From Bacteroidota bacterium (GTDB lineage Bacteria > Bacteroidota > Bacteroidia > Cytophagales > Cyclobacteriaceae), in assembly GCA_023393375.1 (NCBI GenBank), contig JAEWLI010000108.1:1-64000 (forward strand): a stretch of 64,000 bases of DNA, written 5' to 3'. Below the pieces are notes generated by a model. The model worked only from the letters and a program-made list of their open reading frames with translations. It was not told the DNA's origin and made no database searches. The translations under genes and the position numbers were made by a program. Position 1 is the first letter of the stretch; each line of letters begins with the position of its first letter. Shown here one piece after another: positions 45,088-57,439 of the stretch.

Positions 45088-46122
45088 TCAGGTATTTCTA
45101 TTATTCAGGCTTTCTTTCACAGTATCTACAAAACACCGGGCTTTATCTACCTCAACATCAGGATATACACCATGTCCCAAATTAGCAACATGCCGGGGAC
45201 CAAACGCTTGAAGCATTTTCTTGGTCATCGATCTGATACTATCGAAAGAGGAATATAAAGCACACGGGTCCAAATTTCCCTGTAAATTTCTCTCATCCCC
45301 CAAAACCTGGCGGGCAAACATTGGAGAGGTGTTCCAATCAAGTCCTATGGCTTGGCAAGATAACTCTTTCATATCGTGAAATGCAAAGCTAGCCCCTTTA
45401 CCAAACACAATTACCGGTACTGACATTTCAGCACAAATTTTTTGAATATACATTAAAGAAAACTCAACATATTGGTCAGGAGGAAGAATTCCAGCCCATG
45501 AATCAAAAATCTGCACCAGGTCTGCTCCTGCTTGAACCTGGGCTTTCAGATAACGAATGGTACTTTCTGTGATCATGGAAAGCAGTTGATGAGAAAACTC
45601 TTTCTGGGTATAGAGCAACTTTCTGGCTTTGGCAAAAGTTTTGCTTCCCTTGCCTTCGGTCATATAAGCAAATATAGTCCAGGGCGCACCGGCAAAACCT
45701 ATCAATGGCACTCTGCCATTGAGTTCTTTTTTTGTAATTCTGATCGCATCCAACACGTAACCCAGATCATCTTGGGGATAAGCTATTCTCAATGTGGCTA
45801 AATCCTCCTGAGTACGAACAGTTTCAGGAAACCAGGGGCCTTTATTTTCTACCATTTCATAATTTAATCCCATGGCCTCAGGTATAACCAGGATATCTGA
45901 AAATATGATGGCTGCATCCACATCAAGTCTGTCTACTGGCTGAATCGTAACCTCAGCTGCCAATTGAGGATTTTTGATCAATTCTTTGAAATCTTTCAGT
46001 TTATTGCGAATAGCCCTATATTCAGGTAAAATTCTACCTGCCTGCCGCATCATCCATACAGGAGTACGTTCGGTTTGTTCCCCCCGCAAAACCCTTAAAA
46101 TCAAATCATTTTGCATCTCCAT
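45088..46122 (-). CDS. hemE: Uroporphyrinogen decarboxylase
   Basis: Converts uroporphyrinogen III to coproporphyrinogen III in haem synthesis. The protein starts [30 protein letters not shown] from ATG 46122, 4 bp after the arsC stop; an upstream start at 46140 would overlap arsC by 14 bp. Signature elements are [30 protein letters not shown] with the catalytic Asp, [13 protein letters not shown], and DSWAGILPP. About 344 residues is normal. It is probably transcribed from arsC. The 3' end is duplicated at 44256-44317. Confidence 0.97.
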   Translation of the reverse strand: MEMQNDLILRVLRGEQTERTPVWMMRQAGRILPEYRAIRNKLKDFKELIKNPQLAAEVTIQPVDRLDVDAAIIFSDILVIPEAMGLNYEMVENKGPWFPETVRTQEDLATLRIAYPQDDLGYVLDAIRITKKELNGRVPLIGFAGAPWTIFAYMTEGKGSKTFAKARKLLYTQKEFSHQLLSMITESTIRYLKAQVQAGADLVQIFDSWAGILPPDQYVEFSLMYIQKICAEMSVPVIVFGKGASFAFHDMKELSCQAIGLDWNTSPMFARQVLGDERNLQGNLDPCALYSSFDSIRSMTKKMLQAFGPRHVANLGHGVYPDVEVDKARCFVDTVKESLNNRNT

Positions 46123-46126
46123 TCGG

Positions 46127-46465
46127 TTATAATAATTCATTTATTCTTTCAGGAGGGCGTGCTATAATTGCTTTATCTCCTTTTATGACAATCGGCCGTT
46201 CGATCAACACCGGATTTTCCACCATAATATTGATCCATTCTTCATCAGTAAATTCTGACCCTTTATACTTTTCTTTGTACAAAACCTCACCTTTCCTGAT
46301 AATTTCGTGAGGTTTCATGTTCAGCTTTTTTAGCACTTCAATGAGTTCATTTTTATCAGGTGCATTTTTAAGGTATTCCTGAATTTCTAGAACGCCTCCA
46401 GTTTGCTGTAATAATGTTAATGCTGCCCGGCTTTTGCTACATCGGGGATTGTGGTATATCTTCAT
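46127..46465 (-). CDS. ArsC/Spx-family arsenate reductase-like protein
   Basis: A small thioredoxin-fold protein of 112 residues when started at ATG 46465 ([16 protein letters not shown]). A longer frame upstream adds 18 residues that do not fit the family. The catalytic Cys9 lies in CSKS, and the Arg-rich end [20 protein letters not shown] matches the ArsC/YffB type. These proteins reduce arsenate with glutathione or act as Spx-like or YffB-like thiol proteins. It leads hemE in an operon and diverges from the hybrid kinase gene. Confidence 0.88.
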   Translation of the reverse strand: MKIYHNPRCSKSRAALTLLQQTGGVLEIQEYLKNAPDKNELIEVLKKLNMKPHEIIRKGEVLYKEKYKGSEFTDEEWINIMVENPVLIERPIVIKGDKAIIARPPERINELL

Positions 46466-46721
46466 AGTTTTTTGCAAAACATCAAATTTAACAATTTTAT
46501 TGATGAAGTGCATTCGCATTGTTTATAAATAGGGGCTTACGTTCGCTCGGTAAATCGACTGATGGGGTGCTTTTATCCGTTACAATAAACAATACATTTC
46601 ATTATAATAATTATTTATTTTTTGGGAAATATTATTTAAATTTATAGTTAAGATATAACGCGATATACTATTGGGATAGTTTAAACCTCATAAATCAGCA
46701 AGTTATTTTTTATCCGTAAAA

Positions 46722-49700
46722 ATGTATTTTTACTATTTTATCCTAACCGCGACCGCTTTATTACATTTTCCCTTATCTGTAAATGGGCAAAACAACATCT
46801 TATTGGATTCTTTAAACCATCAATTGGAACTATCCGATCAATTAAAATCTTCTCAACCGTTACAGGCAATCGACTTATTAGAGGATGTTTTACAAATAGC
46901 AGAACAAAAAGGACTGAAATCGCAGGAAGCCAGAGCCAATCAGCAACTATCCCGCCTTTACGCAGAGAAAGGGGATTTTGTTATGGCAATTGATAAAGGT
47001 TTGAAAGCATTAAGATTCTATACTGATTTGGACGATAACTGGCAAATCTGTCAGTGTTATATCATTCTTGGGGTAATCTACAGATACCAACATCAATATC
47101 AACAAAGCCTCGAATATTATCAGGTGGCGGAAAAACTGGCTGATGTAAATAATTTTGATACAATAAAGGCTGCTATTTGGGGCAATATGGGGAATATTTA
47201 TTATGATATGCAGCAATATGATAAGGCCTTAAGCTACCATCTGAAATCCCTTGAAGTAGATCAACAATTGAATAATCTGCAGGGAATGGGCAATACCTAT
47301 CATAATATCGGCATGATCCACCTTTCTCAAAGGGATTTCACAAAAGCTATTGATTACTATGAACGTTCACTAAAAATTGATGAAGATATGGGTAATCAAC
47401 GTAATTTAATAATTTCATACATTGATTTTACTCATTTATATATGGAAATTCAGAATTATCAGAAAGCGTTGACCTATGCCAATCAGGCATTGGATCTGGC
47501 AAATGAAATTGAATTCACCAAATTTTATGTTCAGGCTATGGGATTTCTTCCTGTTATTCATGCAGCTTTAGGTAATTATCAAGAGGCAAATACATATTAT
47601 AAAAAGTTTAGAGATATGTCTGACAGTCTGCAGTCAGAATCATTATCCAAACAAATTGCAGAAATGCAGATAAAATATGAAACAGAACAAAAAGAACAAG
47701 AACTGGCACTCCGGGAGTCTTCTATTACACAACAACGAATACTTATTTTTACTCTTGTTGGTTTTCTAATACTTGTTTCTTTACTGGGCTATCTATATTT
47801 CTCAAGATATAAGCTAAAACAAAAAAACAAACAACTTCAAATGGAAAATGAACAGTTTAACCTATCGCACCATTTGAAAGAACGGGAAGAAGTTGATGAA
47901 ACCATCAATTATTTTGCTACTTCTCTTTTCGGAAAAAACACCTTAGATGAAATTCTTTGGGATGTGGCTAAAAACTGTATCAATCGTTTGGGGTTGGTTG
48001 ATTGTGTGATCTATCTGGTAGATGATTCGAGAAATGTACTGGTGCAAAAAGCAGCTTATGGTGATAAAAATCCGGAAGGTTTCGTCATTCATCAACCCAT
48101 TGAAATTCCGATTGGAAAAGGCATTGTAGGAAGTGTGGCATTGACTGGATTACCTGAAATTGTAAATAACACTCAAGCAGATCCAAGGTATATTGTAGAT
48201 GATGATGCCCGATTTTCTGAAATTGCCGTGCCTTTAGTTCAGCATGATAAAGTAATTGGTGTAATAGATAGTGAGCATCCCGAAAAAGACTTTTTCAGAA
48301 AGTACCATCTGGAAGCTCTTAAAACCATAGCCGCCATCTGTACCAGTAAGATCTCACAAACTCTGGCTAATGAAGAAGCTGAAAAAGCCAAGCAAGCACA
48401 AATCGAAGCGGAACATATAAAAAAGCTGGATTTAATGAAATCTCAGTTTTTTGCCAATATCTCTCATGAGTTTCGCACACCACTTAATCTGATACTGGCA
48501 CCTTTGCAAAACCATAAAGAAGCCATTTTAACTAACGATATAGAAATGATGCGCCGAAATGCAGAGCGGCTCCTTCGCTTAGTAAATCAGCTTCTGGATC
48601 TGGCTAAAATTGAAGTGGGGTTGATGAAAGCTGAGAACAGGAATGTGGAGATATTCCGGTTTGTCAAAAGTATCGCTGATTCTTTTATCCATTTTGCAGA
48701 AACTAAGGAAATTACCTATCAGATCATCATTCCTGAAAGGGATTTCATTGTGTTCATAGATCCTGACAAACTGGAAAAGATTGTTTATAATCTGTTATCC
48801 AATGCGTTTAAATTCACACCGAAGGGAGGTGCTGTTGGCATCACGCTGAGCGTACAACAGGACTTCCTCAGGTTTGATGTATTCGATACGGGAATAGGCA
48901 TACCTGATCATCTTAAGGAGAAAATCTTTAATCGTTTTTATCAGATCGATGCATCTCAGACCCGGAAATATGAAGGATCAGGAATTGGCCTTTCGCTCAC
49001 GAAAGAACTTGTTGATCTACTAGGAGGTACTATTGGTGTCGATACCCATGATGGAAAAGGTTGTGTTTTCACTGTTTCCCTTCCTGTCTTTGTGTCTGAA
49101 AACAGAGATTTGATAGAAGATGAAACCATCGCTGACCCTTATTATTCATTTCTAAACACAGCATCCGAAATTTCACATGACCAGGCAGAACCAGCCGAAT
49201 TTTCTGAAGATTTACCATTGGTATTGTTTGTTGAGGACAATAATGATCTGAGGGTTTATTTGAAAACACGGTTAAGCAGTGAGTTCAATATTGTAGAAGC
49301 ATGCAATGGGAGTGAGGGGCTCAAATTAGCACAACAAAAAATTCCAGACCTGATCATCACAGATATTATGATGCCGGAAATGGACGGTGTGATACTTACA
49401 AAAAATCTGAGGGAAAGTGAACTTACCAATCATATTCCTATTATTTTGTTGACCGCCAGAGATGATGGCGAAACCAAGATAAAAGGATTTGAAACCGGTG
49501 CGGAGCAATATCTGGTGAAGCCATTTGCAATAGATGAGCTAACTGCCAGAATTAACAGCCTGCTAAATCAACGCAACCGGTTACGTCAGAAATTCAGCCG
49601 TCAAATCACACTTGAACCTGAAAAGATTACGATCCAAGACAAGGATGCAGTTTTTCTAGAGAAAATAATGGAGATTATAAAGGAAAATATGACCAATGAA

Positions 49701-49982
49701 GGTTTTATTGTGGAACAATTGCAAAAAGAAATAGGAATGAGCAGGATGCAATTGCACCGGAAACTAAAAGCATTGACCAATCAATCTGCCAGTGAATTTG
49801 TACGTACAGTAAAGCTAAAAAGTGCTGCTCAAATATTGTCACAACCGGGTGTTCAGGTAGCTGAAGCAGCTTATCTTTCCGGGTTTAGTCATCTCTCCTA
49901 TTTTGCCAAATGCTTTAAAGAACAATATGGTGTAGCCCCTTCAGTGTATGCCGAAAATGCTGCCAACGATTTAATTAAATAA
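46722..49982 (+). CDS. Hybrid two-component regulator with TPR and GAF input (HTCS-like)
   Basis: A 1086-residue one-protein signalling chain. In order: signal peptide (residues 1-22), TPR repeats (about 40-320; e.g. AIWGNMGNIYYDMQQYDKAL), one membrane helix (about 340-360), a short coiled coil, a GAF domain (about 390-560), HisKA with NISHEFRTPL (His582), HATPase, a receiver domain with Asp in LIITDIMMPEMDG near residue 879, and an AraC-type helix-turn-helix at 980-1080 (MSRMQLHRKLKALTNQS, VAEAAYLSGFSHLSYFAKCFKEQYG). It resembles Bacteroidota HTCS proteins that turn on glycan loci, but has TPR and GAF instead of the usual Reg_prop/Y_Y_Y input. Confidence 0.93.
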   Translation: MYFYYFILTATALLHFPLSVNGQNNILLDSLNHQLELSDQLKSSQPLQAIDLLEDVLQIAEQKGLKSQEARANQQLSRLYAEKGDFVMAIDKGLKALRFYTDLDDNWQICQCYIILGVIYRYQHQYQQSLEYYQVAEKLADVNNFDTIKAAIWGNMGNIYYDMQQYDKALSYHLKSLEVDQQLNNLQGMGNTYHNIGMIHLSQRDFTKAIDYYERSLKIDEDMGNQRNLIISYIDFTHLYMEIQNYQKALTYANQALDLANEIEFTKFYVQAMGFLPVIHAALGNYQEANTYYKKFRDMSDSLQSESLSKQIAEMQIKYETEQKEQELALRESSITQQRILIFTLVGFLILVSLLGYLYFSRYKLKQKNKQLQMENEQFNLSHHLKEREEVDETINYFATSLFGKNTLDEILWDVAKNCINRLGLVDCVIYLVDDSRNVLVQKAAYGDKNPEGFVIHQPIEIPIGKGIVGSVALTGLPEIVNNTQADPRYIVDDDARFSEIAVPLVQHDKVIGVIDSEHPEKDFFRKYHLEALKTIAAICTSKISQTLANEEAEKAKQAQIEAEHIKKLDLMKSQFFANISHEFRTPLNLILAPLQNHKEAILTNDIEMMRRNAERLLRLVNQLLDLAKIEVGLMKAENRNVEIFRFVKSIADSFIHFAETKEITYQIIIPERDFIVFIDPDKLEKIVYNLLSNAFKFTPKGGAVGITLSVQQDFLRFDVFDTGIGIPDHLKEKIFNRFYQIDASQTRKYEGSGIGLSLTKELVDLLGGTIGVDTHDGKGCVFTVSLPVFVSENRDLIEDETIADPYYSFLNTASEISHDQAEPAEFSEDLPLVLFVEDNNDLRVYLKTRLSSEFNIVEACNGSEGLKLAQQKIPDLIITDIMMPEMDGVILTKNLRESELTNHIPIILLTARDDGETKIKGFETGAEQYLVKPFAIDELTARINSLLNQRNRLRQKFSRQITLEPEKITIQDKDAVFLEKIMEIIKENMTNEGFIVEQLQKEIGMSRMQLHRKLKALTNQSASEFVRTVKLKSAAQILSQPGVQVAEAAYLSGFSHLSYFAKCFKEQYGVAPSVYAENAANDLIK

Positions 49983-50232
49983 GAACTACTTTCTTCGGTA
50001 TTTTGGTCAATTTCATTTGACTATATTAATCATTTCCTTAACTACTTTTTTATTTGCGCGACTGCTTAATCATTTTCACTACTTCCCTGATGTTTTTTTC
50101 ATGCATTCATCGTCTGAATTGTGAAATATGCTTCCATCTCACTAATTGGGAAAAATGGGTCATTGTCTGGGAGATTTGTGTTAACACTCAAGTCAATGCC
50201 CCATTTACCTTTGAACTAAAATTTTATTACTC

Positions 50233-50409
50233 ATGAAAAACAGGAAATTAAAAAAATGGCTGATTTTGTTGGGCATAATCACAGCAGTTAACCTGATTAA
50301 AATATCTTTTGGAAATTCAATCGAGATCATGTTCAACCAATGGTTCTCATCTGTTTCTCCAGAATGGTTTGCTATTGCCATTTATTTTTTCAGTGACACC
50401 GCTATTTAA
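50233..50409 (+). CDS. Short membrane-protein-like frame, possibly truncated
   Basis: A 58-codon frame starting [23 protein letters not shown], with a basic N-terminus and one hydrophobic helix (about 9-23) followed by a second hydrophobic patch (WFAIAIYFF) near the end, then TAA. It looks like the N-terminal part of a longer membrane protein that ends early. I know no family. Confidence 0.3.
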   Translation: MKNRKLKKWLILLGIITAVNLIKISFGNSIEIMFNQWFSSVSPEWFAIAIYFFSDTAI

Positions 50410-50482
50410 CTGGTGTCTTTAATAAAAAAAAGGGACGTGATATGGAAAATAAATTTTTTGTAAATACTAAAACCACAACATT

Positions 50483-50662
50483 ATGAAGAATTTGAAATTA
50501 GTATTATTCAATTTGAGTTTGGTAGCATTCCTAATGAATAGCAGTTGTGAATAGGAGGAAATTATAAAACACCAAATTGATACCACAAATACCGGAAAGT
50601 ATCTATATCACCTAGAATCATGGAAATATATCATACGTTCATATAACCCGACATACCTATGA
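50483..50662 (+). pseudogene. Lipoprotein remnant with in-frame stop
   Basis: The frame begins MKNLKLVLFNLSLVAFLMNSSCE, a full lipoprotein signal peptide with lipobox NSSC (Cys22), and hits TAG at 50552-50554. The same frame then stays open (EEIIKHQIDTTNTGKYLYHLE) to a TGA at 50660-50662 that overlaps the ATG of the next gene. The neat ATGA junction suggests a real gene broken by one stop, unless the 23-residue peptide itself is the product. The rest is too short to place in a family. Confidence 0.4.
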
Positions 50663-51192
50663 AATTATTATTTATGATGCTACTTTGTATCAGCTATATC
50701 AGTTGGTCAATGAATTTTGATTATGAAAGTTCCCAGAATAAAGATGCCTTCCTTGAGCAACAAAAGCTATTGAAGGCTGATCGTGATAAAATTATTAAAG
50801 TAATTGAAAATGAATCAAAAGCCTTTTGGGATAAAGACTTCGAAAGCTGGGCCAATTACTGGGCACATGAACCTTATATTAGGACTATGGGCTGGTGGGC
50901 CAGAGGAGGGATTACTGTGGTGAATGGCTGGGAAGAAAGAAGCGCAAGAACAGAGGCGCATATGAAAAATAATCCTAAACCCAATCCCCAAAACGTCAGG
51001 CGGGAGAATATCAATATGCGCATTTATCAGGATGCGGCCTGGGTCACTTTTGATCAATATGGAAATGATACTGGGGAGCCGGATATGGATATGCCGGGGT
51101 TAAGCAGGGAAACCAGATTTCTTGAGAAACATAATGGCCAATGGAAAATAGTTTATGTAGGTTGGTTATTAGAAGAAGGTGAGGGCAATTAA
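50659..51192 (+). CDS. Exported NTF2/SnoaL-like protein
   Basis: A 177-residue protein with a signal peptide (residues 1-17) followed by a cone-shaped alpha+beta fold of the NTF2/SnoaL/DUF4440 type. Landmarks are VIENESKAFWDKDFESWANYWAHEPYIRTMGW, typical of the first helix and turn, and the closing strands AWVTFDQYGN and NGQWKIVYVGWLL. Members are either enzymes (isomerases, dehydratases) or ligand binders; nothing here fixes the role. It overlaps the broken lipoprotein frame by 4 bp and ends at a hairpin. Confidence 0.75.
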   Translation: MKLLFMMLLCISYISWSMNFDYESSQNKDAFLEQQKLLKADRDKIIKVIENESKAFWDKDFESWANYWAHEPYIRTMGWWARGGITVVNGWEERSARTEAHMKNNPKPNPQNVRRENINMRIYQDAAWVTFDQYGNDTGEPDMDMPGLSRETRFLEKHNGQWKIVYVGWLLEEGEGN

Positions 51193-51259
51193 TTATCCTC
51201 ATTTATGACTTTCGGCGTCAGAAGTTATTAAGCATTTTTGTCATAAAATGTATATAAAA

Positions 51260-51287
51260 GAACCAGTTCAAATGGGCTGGTTTTTTG
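51260..51287 (+). terminator. Terminator after the NTF2-like gene
   Basis: AACCAG (51261-51266) pairs with CTGGTT (51277-51282), 10-nt loop, followed by TTTT. It may act on both strands, since the converging gene ends at 51302. Confidence 0.6.
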
Positions 51288-51301
51288 CTTCTTGTATAGC
51301 T

Positions 51302-51817
51302 TTAAAAAGTTATACTGAAACGGATGACGTAGGGTTCATTATAAGGTGAACTGAATTGATCATATGCCAAATTGTAAAGAATATAAATCTGGGCACCCTT
51401 CTGAGCACCTAAGTGAGTTGAATAACCCCCTCCTATAAAAGCTGCATTTGTCCATTCCCGTTCGAGCGAATACACGTTTTGCCAATTCAAAAATTCATAT
51501 TCACCATGAAGAAATACATTTTCAAAAATGCCATATCGTGTAAAAAGTCGTCCACCATATACATTATAATCATAATTCCAATAATTATCTTTTACATAAC
51601 GATAAGTTATGCCTAAGCCAGCAGAAAATCTATCTGTAAAACCATATCCCATCATGGGAGAAACATCGATATAGGTAAATGAACCGAATTGTAAAGAAAA
51701 ACTTCCACCAAAATAAGTTCTTTGCCAGAAACTGGGCTTTTCCTCATCATCTTGTGACATTCCAGGAAAAACAACTATAAGCATGAGGATGATTACCAAC
51801 AAATATTTTCTGTGCAT
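51302..51817 (-). CDS. Small outer-membrane beta-barrel-like protein
   Basis: A 171-residue exported protein: signal peptide (residues 1-21, ending FPGMSQ), then alternating Tyr/Gly-rich beta strands such as TYFGGSFSLQFGSFTYIDVSPMMGYG, FSAGLGITYRYV, FTRYGIFENVFLHGEYEFL and FIGGGYSTHLG. It ends in Phe (VIRFSITF), as usual for barrel proteins sorted by BamA. It would make an 8-strand barrel. It is 8 bp downstream of ftsB on the same strand, so the two are probably one operon. Confidence 0.75.
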   Translation of the reverse strand: MHRKYLLVIILMLIVVFPGMSQDDEEKPSFWQRTYFGGSFSLQFGSFTYIDVSPMMGYGFTDRFSAGLGITYRYVKDNYWNYDYNVYGGRLFTRYGIFENVFLHGEYEFLNWQNVYSLEREWTNAAFIGGGYSTHLGAQKGAQIYILYNLAYDQFSSPYNEPYVIRFSITF

Positions 51818-51825
51818 ATCAATAG

Positions 51826-52113
51826 CTATTCTTCGATGATATAAATGTCCTCATTTTTCTTTTTCATGAAATACTTTTCCCGGGCAAACTTTTCCAATAG
51901 ATCCGGATTACTTAACAATTCCGCCCTGTCATGTTTTACTTCCTCGATTTTTTCGAGATAATATTGTTGTTGTTTTTCCAGATTCCTGAGTTTGAGGGAC
52001 AACTTCACCTGATCAACCAGGTCATTGGAATCGACGAAGACCATCCAGAAAAGGAGGATTAAAGTGGATATAAAATAAAAGCTTTTAGTAAACGTGGGTA
52101 ATTTCTGAAGCAT
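51826..52113 (-). CDS. FtsB/DivIC-type septum protein
   Basis: A 95-residue bitopic cell-division protein of the septum formation initiator family. It has one membrane helix (about 12-28) and a coiled coil (VDQVKLSLKLRNLEKQQQYYLEKIEEVKHDRAELL), ending in the conserved FAREKYFMKKKNEDIYII. It links the late division proteins FtsL and FtsQ. It follows eno on the same strand but the terminator at 52215-52243 lies between them. Confidence 0.88.
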   Translation of the reverse strand: MLQKLPTFTKSFYFISTLILLFWMVFVDSNDLVDQVKLSLKLRNLEKQQQYYLEKIEEVKHDRAELLSNPDLLEKFAREKYFMKKKNEDIYIIEE

Positions 52114-52214
52114 GTTTAATAAAAATTATGTATAAATATAATAATAACTGATTAAACCCTAAATGTTTACAATTGATTTTTTCAGAAGTATAAGATTATC
52201 TTTTGATAGAAATA

Positions 52215-52243
52215 AGAAAAGCCCCAAACGGTGGGGCTTTTCT
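52215..52243 (-). terminator. Rho-independent terminator after eno
   Basis: Perfect 11-bp stem AGAAAAGCCCC (52215-52225) with GGGGCTTTTCT (52233-52243), 7-nt loop; the stem ends in T-rich sequence on the minus strand, 21 nt after the eno stop. Confidence 0.85.
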
Positions 52244-52263
52244 ATTATAGTTTTTATGAAAAA

Positions 52264-54662
<2,399 letters not shown>

Positions 54663-54675
54663 AACAATTTTGTTG

Positions 54676-54706
54676 CAAAAATAATTAAATTAGGTATAGT
54701 ATCAAT
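54676..54706 (-). promoter_or_regulatory. carA-eno promoter
   Basis: Minus-strand ATTG at 54706-54703, exactly 19 nt, then TATTTTTG at 54683-54676, a full TAnnTTTG match. Only 13 nt separate the box from the ATG, so the leader should be about 6-7 nt. Confidence 0.65.
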
Positions 54707-54734
54707 ATGCTTCTCAAACTGATTTTAAAATGCC

Positions 54735-54767
54735 AAAAAAAAGGGACTGAGTAAAAAACCCAATCCC
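54735..54767 (-). terminator. Terminator of the spc/alpha ribosomal operon
   Basis: A 10-bp stem with two G-U wobbles (54758-54767 with 54743-54752), 5-nt loop, followed on the minus strand by eight T (54742-54735). It lies 26 nt after the rplQ stop. Confidence 0.75.
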
Positions 54768-54792
54768 CATTTTTAGCATGTTTTTGACAATA

Positions 54793-55356
54793 TCATTCTG
54801 ATTTATTTTCTTCCTCATTTTTTTCAACCTGATCGTCAGAAGTATCTTCAGGAGCTGATTGTTGTTCCTTCGATTCTTCTTTTGCAGAAGTTGAAGGTTC
54901 AGCAGAAGATGCCTTAGCTTCTTCAGATGAAGATTTGCCACCACGTCTGCTTCTTCTGGTTTTTGTTTTTGCAGGCTTAGCTTCTTTTAGCATGATGTCA
55001 TTATAATCCACCAGTTCAATAATACAAGTTTCAGCACTATCACCTAATCGAAACCCGGTTTTAAGGATTCGGGTATAACCACCTGGTCTTTCCGCTATTC
55101 GATCTGCAACCTCATTAAAAAGCACCGTTACTGACTCTTTATTCTGGAGATAAGAAAATACTGTTCTCCTTGAATGGGTCGAGTCTGTTTTTGCTTTAGT
55201 TAACAATGGTTCAACATACTTCCGTAGAGCTTTAGCTTTAGCAACGGTTGTTGAAATCCGTTTATGCAAAATCAAAGAGCTGGCCATATTAGAAAGCATA
55301 GCTTTCCTATGAGATGATGTCCTGCTCAAATGATTAATTTTCCTTCCGTGTCTCAT
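54793..55356 (-). CDS. rplQ: 50S ribosomal protein L17
   Basis: The conserved part (residues 1-120: [70 protein letters not shown]) is standard L17. The tail of about 60 residues is acidic, Ser/Glu/Lys-rich and disordered, an extension often seen in Bacteroidota L17. It is the last gene of the spc/alpha operon in this window. Confidence 0.98.
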   Translation of the reverse strand: MRHGRKINHLSRTSSHRKAMLSNMASSLILHKRISTTVAKAKALRKYVEPLLTKAKTDSTHSRRTVFSYLQNKESVTVLFNEVADRIAERPGGYTRILKTGFRLGDSAETCIIELVDYNDIMLKEAKPAKTKTRRSRRGGKSSSEEAKASSAEPSTSAKEESKEQQSAPEDTSDDQVEKNEEENKSE

Positions 55357-55361
55357 TTTCT

Positions 55362-56354
55362 TTAATCTTCATCAAGTTTATACTTCGACAAATCCATTCC
55401 GAAAGTAAGGTTCTTTTCCACAACCAACTGTTCTAATTCGGCAAGGGATTTCTTTCCAAAATTCCTGAATTTCATCATATCTGAGATTTCAAGCTGCACA
55501 AGATCGCCCAGAGTTTTTACATCAGCTGCTTTCAAACAGTTGTAAGCTCTCACTGATAAATCAAGATCATTCAACTGTGTTTTCAACAGTTTACGCATAT
55601 GTAACATTTCTTCATCCACTGCTTCGGGTTCTTTAGAATCAGCTGATTCAAGAATCAAAGTAGCATCAGATGAGAATAGCATAAAGTGTTGAATCAAAAT
55701 ATTAGCTGCTCCTTTCAAAGCAATCTCAGGATGAATTGATCCATCGGTTTCAATATCCAGGATCAATTTTTCATAGTCAGTTTTTTGCTCTACCCTGGTA
55801 TTTTCAATGCTGTATTTTACATTCTTTACGGGTGTATATACAGCATCCACGGGTATTAGGCCAAAAACCTGTTCTCCATTTCTATTCTCTTCAGCTGACA
55901 CATAGCCACGGCCTTTATCAACTGTCAATTCTATTTCCAATTCTGCGGCTTCATCCAAGTTACAAATCACATGATCTGGATTAAGTATTTCAAAAGATGT
56001 GGTGAACTTATTAATATCACCAGCCTTGAATTGTGTCTGATTCTTTATGGAAATGTTGATTTTGGTATCAGCAGATTCTGAAATTTTCTTAAATCTGATC
56101 ATTTTGATATTTAAGATAATCTCAGAAACATCTTCAACAACTCCTTCTATAGTAGAAAATTCATGCAATATACTTGGAATTTTAATTCCGGAAACTGCAT
56201 AACCTTCTAACGAAGATAAAAGAATTCTTCTTAATGCATTACCTATGGTAATGCCAAAACCTGGTTCAAGTGGTTTGAATGTGAAAAGTCCATGGAAATC
56301 ATCAGATTTTTCCATCACCACTTTTTCCGGCATTTGAAATGGTAGTATCGACAT
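55362..56354 (-). CDS. rpoA: RNA polymerase alpha subunit
   Basis: A 330-residue alpha subunit. The N-terminal dimerisation and assembly domain (about 1-235) has [28 protein letters not shown]; an acidic linker follows; the C-terminal DNA- and activator-binding domain (about 255-320) has [20 protein letters not shown] and [16 protein letters not shown]. It lies 5 bp before rplQ and 27 bp after rpsD. Confidence 0.99.
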   Translation of the reverse strand: MSILPFQMPEKVVMEKSDDFHGLFTFKPLEPGFGITIGNALRRILLSSLEGYAVSGIKIPSILHEFSTIEGVVEDVSEIILNIKMIRFKKISESADTKINISIKNQTQFKAGDINKFTTSFEILNPDHVICNLDEAAELEIELTVDKGRGYVSAEENRNGEQVFGLIPVDAVYTPVKNVKYSIENTRVEQKTDYEKLILDIETDGSIHPEIALKGAANILIQHFMLFSSDATLILESADSKEPEAVDEEMLHMRKLLKTQLNDLDLSVRAYNCLKAADVKTLGDLVQLEISDMMKFRNFGKKSLAELEQLVVEKNLTFGMDLSKYKLDED

Positions 56355-56381
56355 ATTTTTGAAAATATCTATTAAAAAATT

Positions 56382-56987
56382 TTACTTGGAGTAAAGTTCA
56401 ACGATCAATTGTTCCTGAATATTTTCAGGTATTTCTTCCCGCTGTGGAACGTGTATCATTTTTCCAGTCAATTGAGTGCTATCCCATTCCAACCAAGGAT
56501 ATTTCTTCGAACTTCTGGCAGCAAGACTTTCAGTTACTACCAATAAAGATTTCGATTTTTCTCTGACACCAACCAAATCTCCAACTTTTACAGAAAATGA
56601 AGCAATATTTACCACCTCACCGTTTACTACAATGTGTTTGTGCAATACCAACTGTCTTGCTGCTCTTCTTGAAGGGGCAATACCCAAACGAAAAACAACG
56701 TTATCCAATCGGGACTCAAGCATTTGTAATAATACTTCACCTGTAATGCCTTTTTTATGAGAAGCTTTTTCAAAGGTATTTGCAAATTGCTTTTCCAGCA
56801 CTCCATAAGTGTATTTAGCTTTTTGCTTTTCGCCAAGCTGCAGTGCATATTCAGACTGCTTTCTTCTTCTATTCCTCCCATGCATTCCAGGAGGGTAACT
56901 CTTTTTTTGTAAAGCCTTACTTGGACCAAAAATGGGATCGTTAAATCTCCGTGCAATTTTAGCCTTTGGACCTCTATAGCGTGCCAT
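56382..56987 (-). CDS. rpsD: 30S ribosomal protein S4
   Basis: A 201-residue primary 16S-binding protein and translation-fidelity factor. It has the S4 RNA-binding domain near residues 92-155 ([37 protein letters not shown]). The N-terminus ([21 protein letters not shown]) lacks the zinc-binding Cys cluster found in some S4 proteins. It may also feed back on translation of the alpha operon. Confidence 0.99.
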   Translation of the reverse strand: MARYRGPKAKIARRFNDPIFGPSKALQKKSYPPGMHGRNRRRKQSEYALQLGEKQKAKYTYGVLEKQFANTFEKASHKKGITGEVLLQMLESRLDNVVFRLGIAPSRRAARQLVLHKHIVVNGEVVNIASFSVKVGDLVGVREKSKSLLVVTESLAARSSKKYPWLEWDSTQLTGKMIHVPQREEIPENIQEQLIVELYSK

Positions 56988-57035
56988 ATTATTCCTTTAT
57001 GATATTAAATAATTAATTTCTTGTAAACGTATTTA

Positions 57036-57428
57036 TTATACCCTTCTTCTTTTAGGGGGTCTGCATCCATTATGTGGCAATGGTGTCACATCTTTAATAA
57101 TGGTTATTTCGATACCAGTATTTTGAATGGTTCGGATAGCAGATTCCCTGCCAGCACCGGGTCCTTTTACAAATACTTCAACTTTTCTTAAACCAAGATC
57201 ATAAGCCACCTGAGCGCAATTCGAAGCTGCCATTTGTGCAGCATATGGTGTATTTTTCTTTGACCCTTTAAAACCCATCTTTCCCGCAGATGCCCAGGAT
57301 ATAACTTGGCCACTACTATTGGTCATTGATATAATAATGTTATTAAAAGTAGCTTTAATGTGTGCCTGGCCTATGGCCTCTACTTGAACTACCCTTTTTT
57401 TAGCCTTATCTTTTCGTTTTTGTGCCAT
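57036..57428 (-). CDS. rpsK: 30S ribosomal protein S11
   Basis: A 130-residue protein with [45 protein letters not shown] and the conserved end [13 protein letters not shown]. It forms the platform of the 30S subunit with S18 and S6. It lies 48 bp before rpsD and 11 bp after rpsM. Confidence 0.99.
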   Translation of the reverse strand: MAQKRKDKAKKRVVQVEAIGQAHIKATFNNIIISMTNSSGQVISWASAGKMGFKGSKKNTPYAAQMAASNCAQVAYDLGLRKVEVFVKGPGAGRESAIRTIQNTGIEITIIKDVTPLPHNGCRPPKRRRV

Positions 57429-57439
57429 ATTATTAATTG

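Noticed and set aside
50054..50236. A 60-codon frame downstream of the hybrid regulator
   Set aside because: No protein-like composition, no upstream signals and it ends inside the start of another frame.
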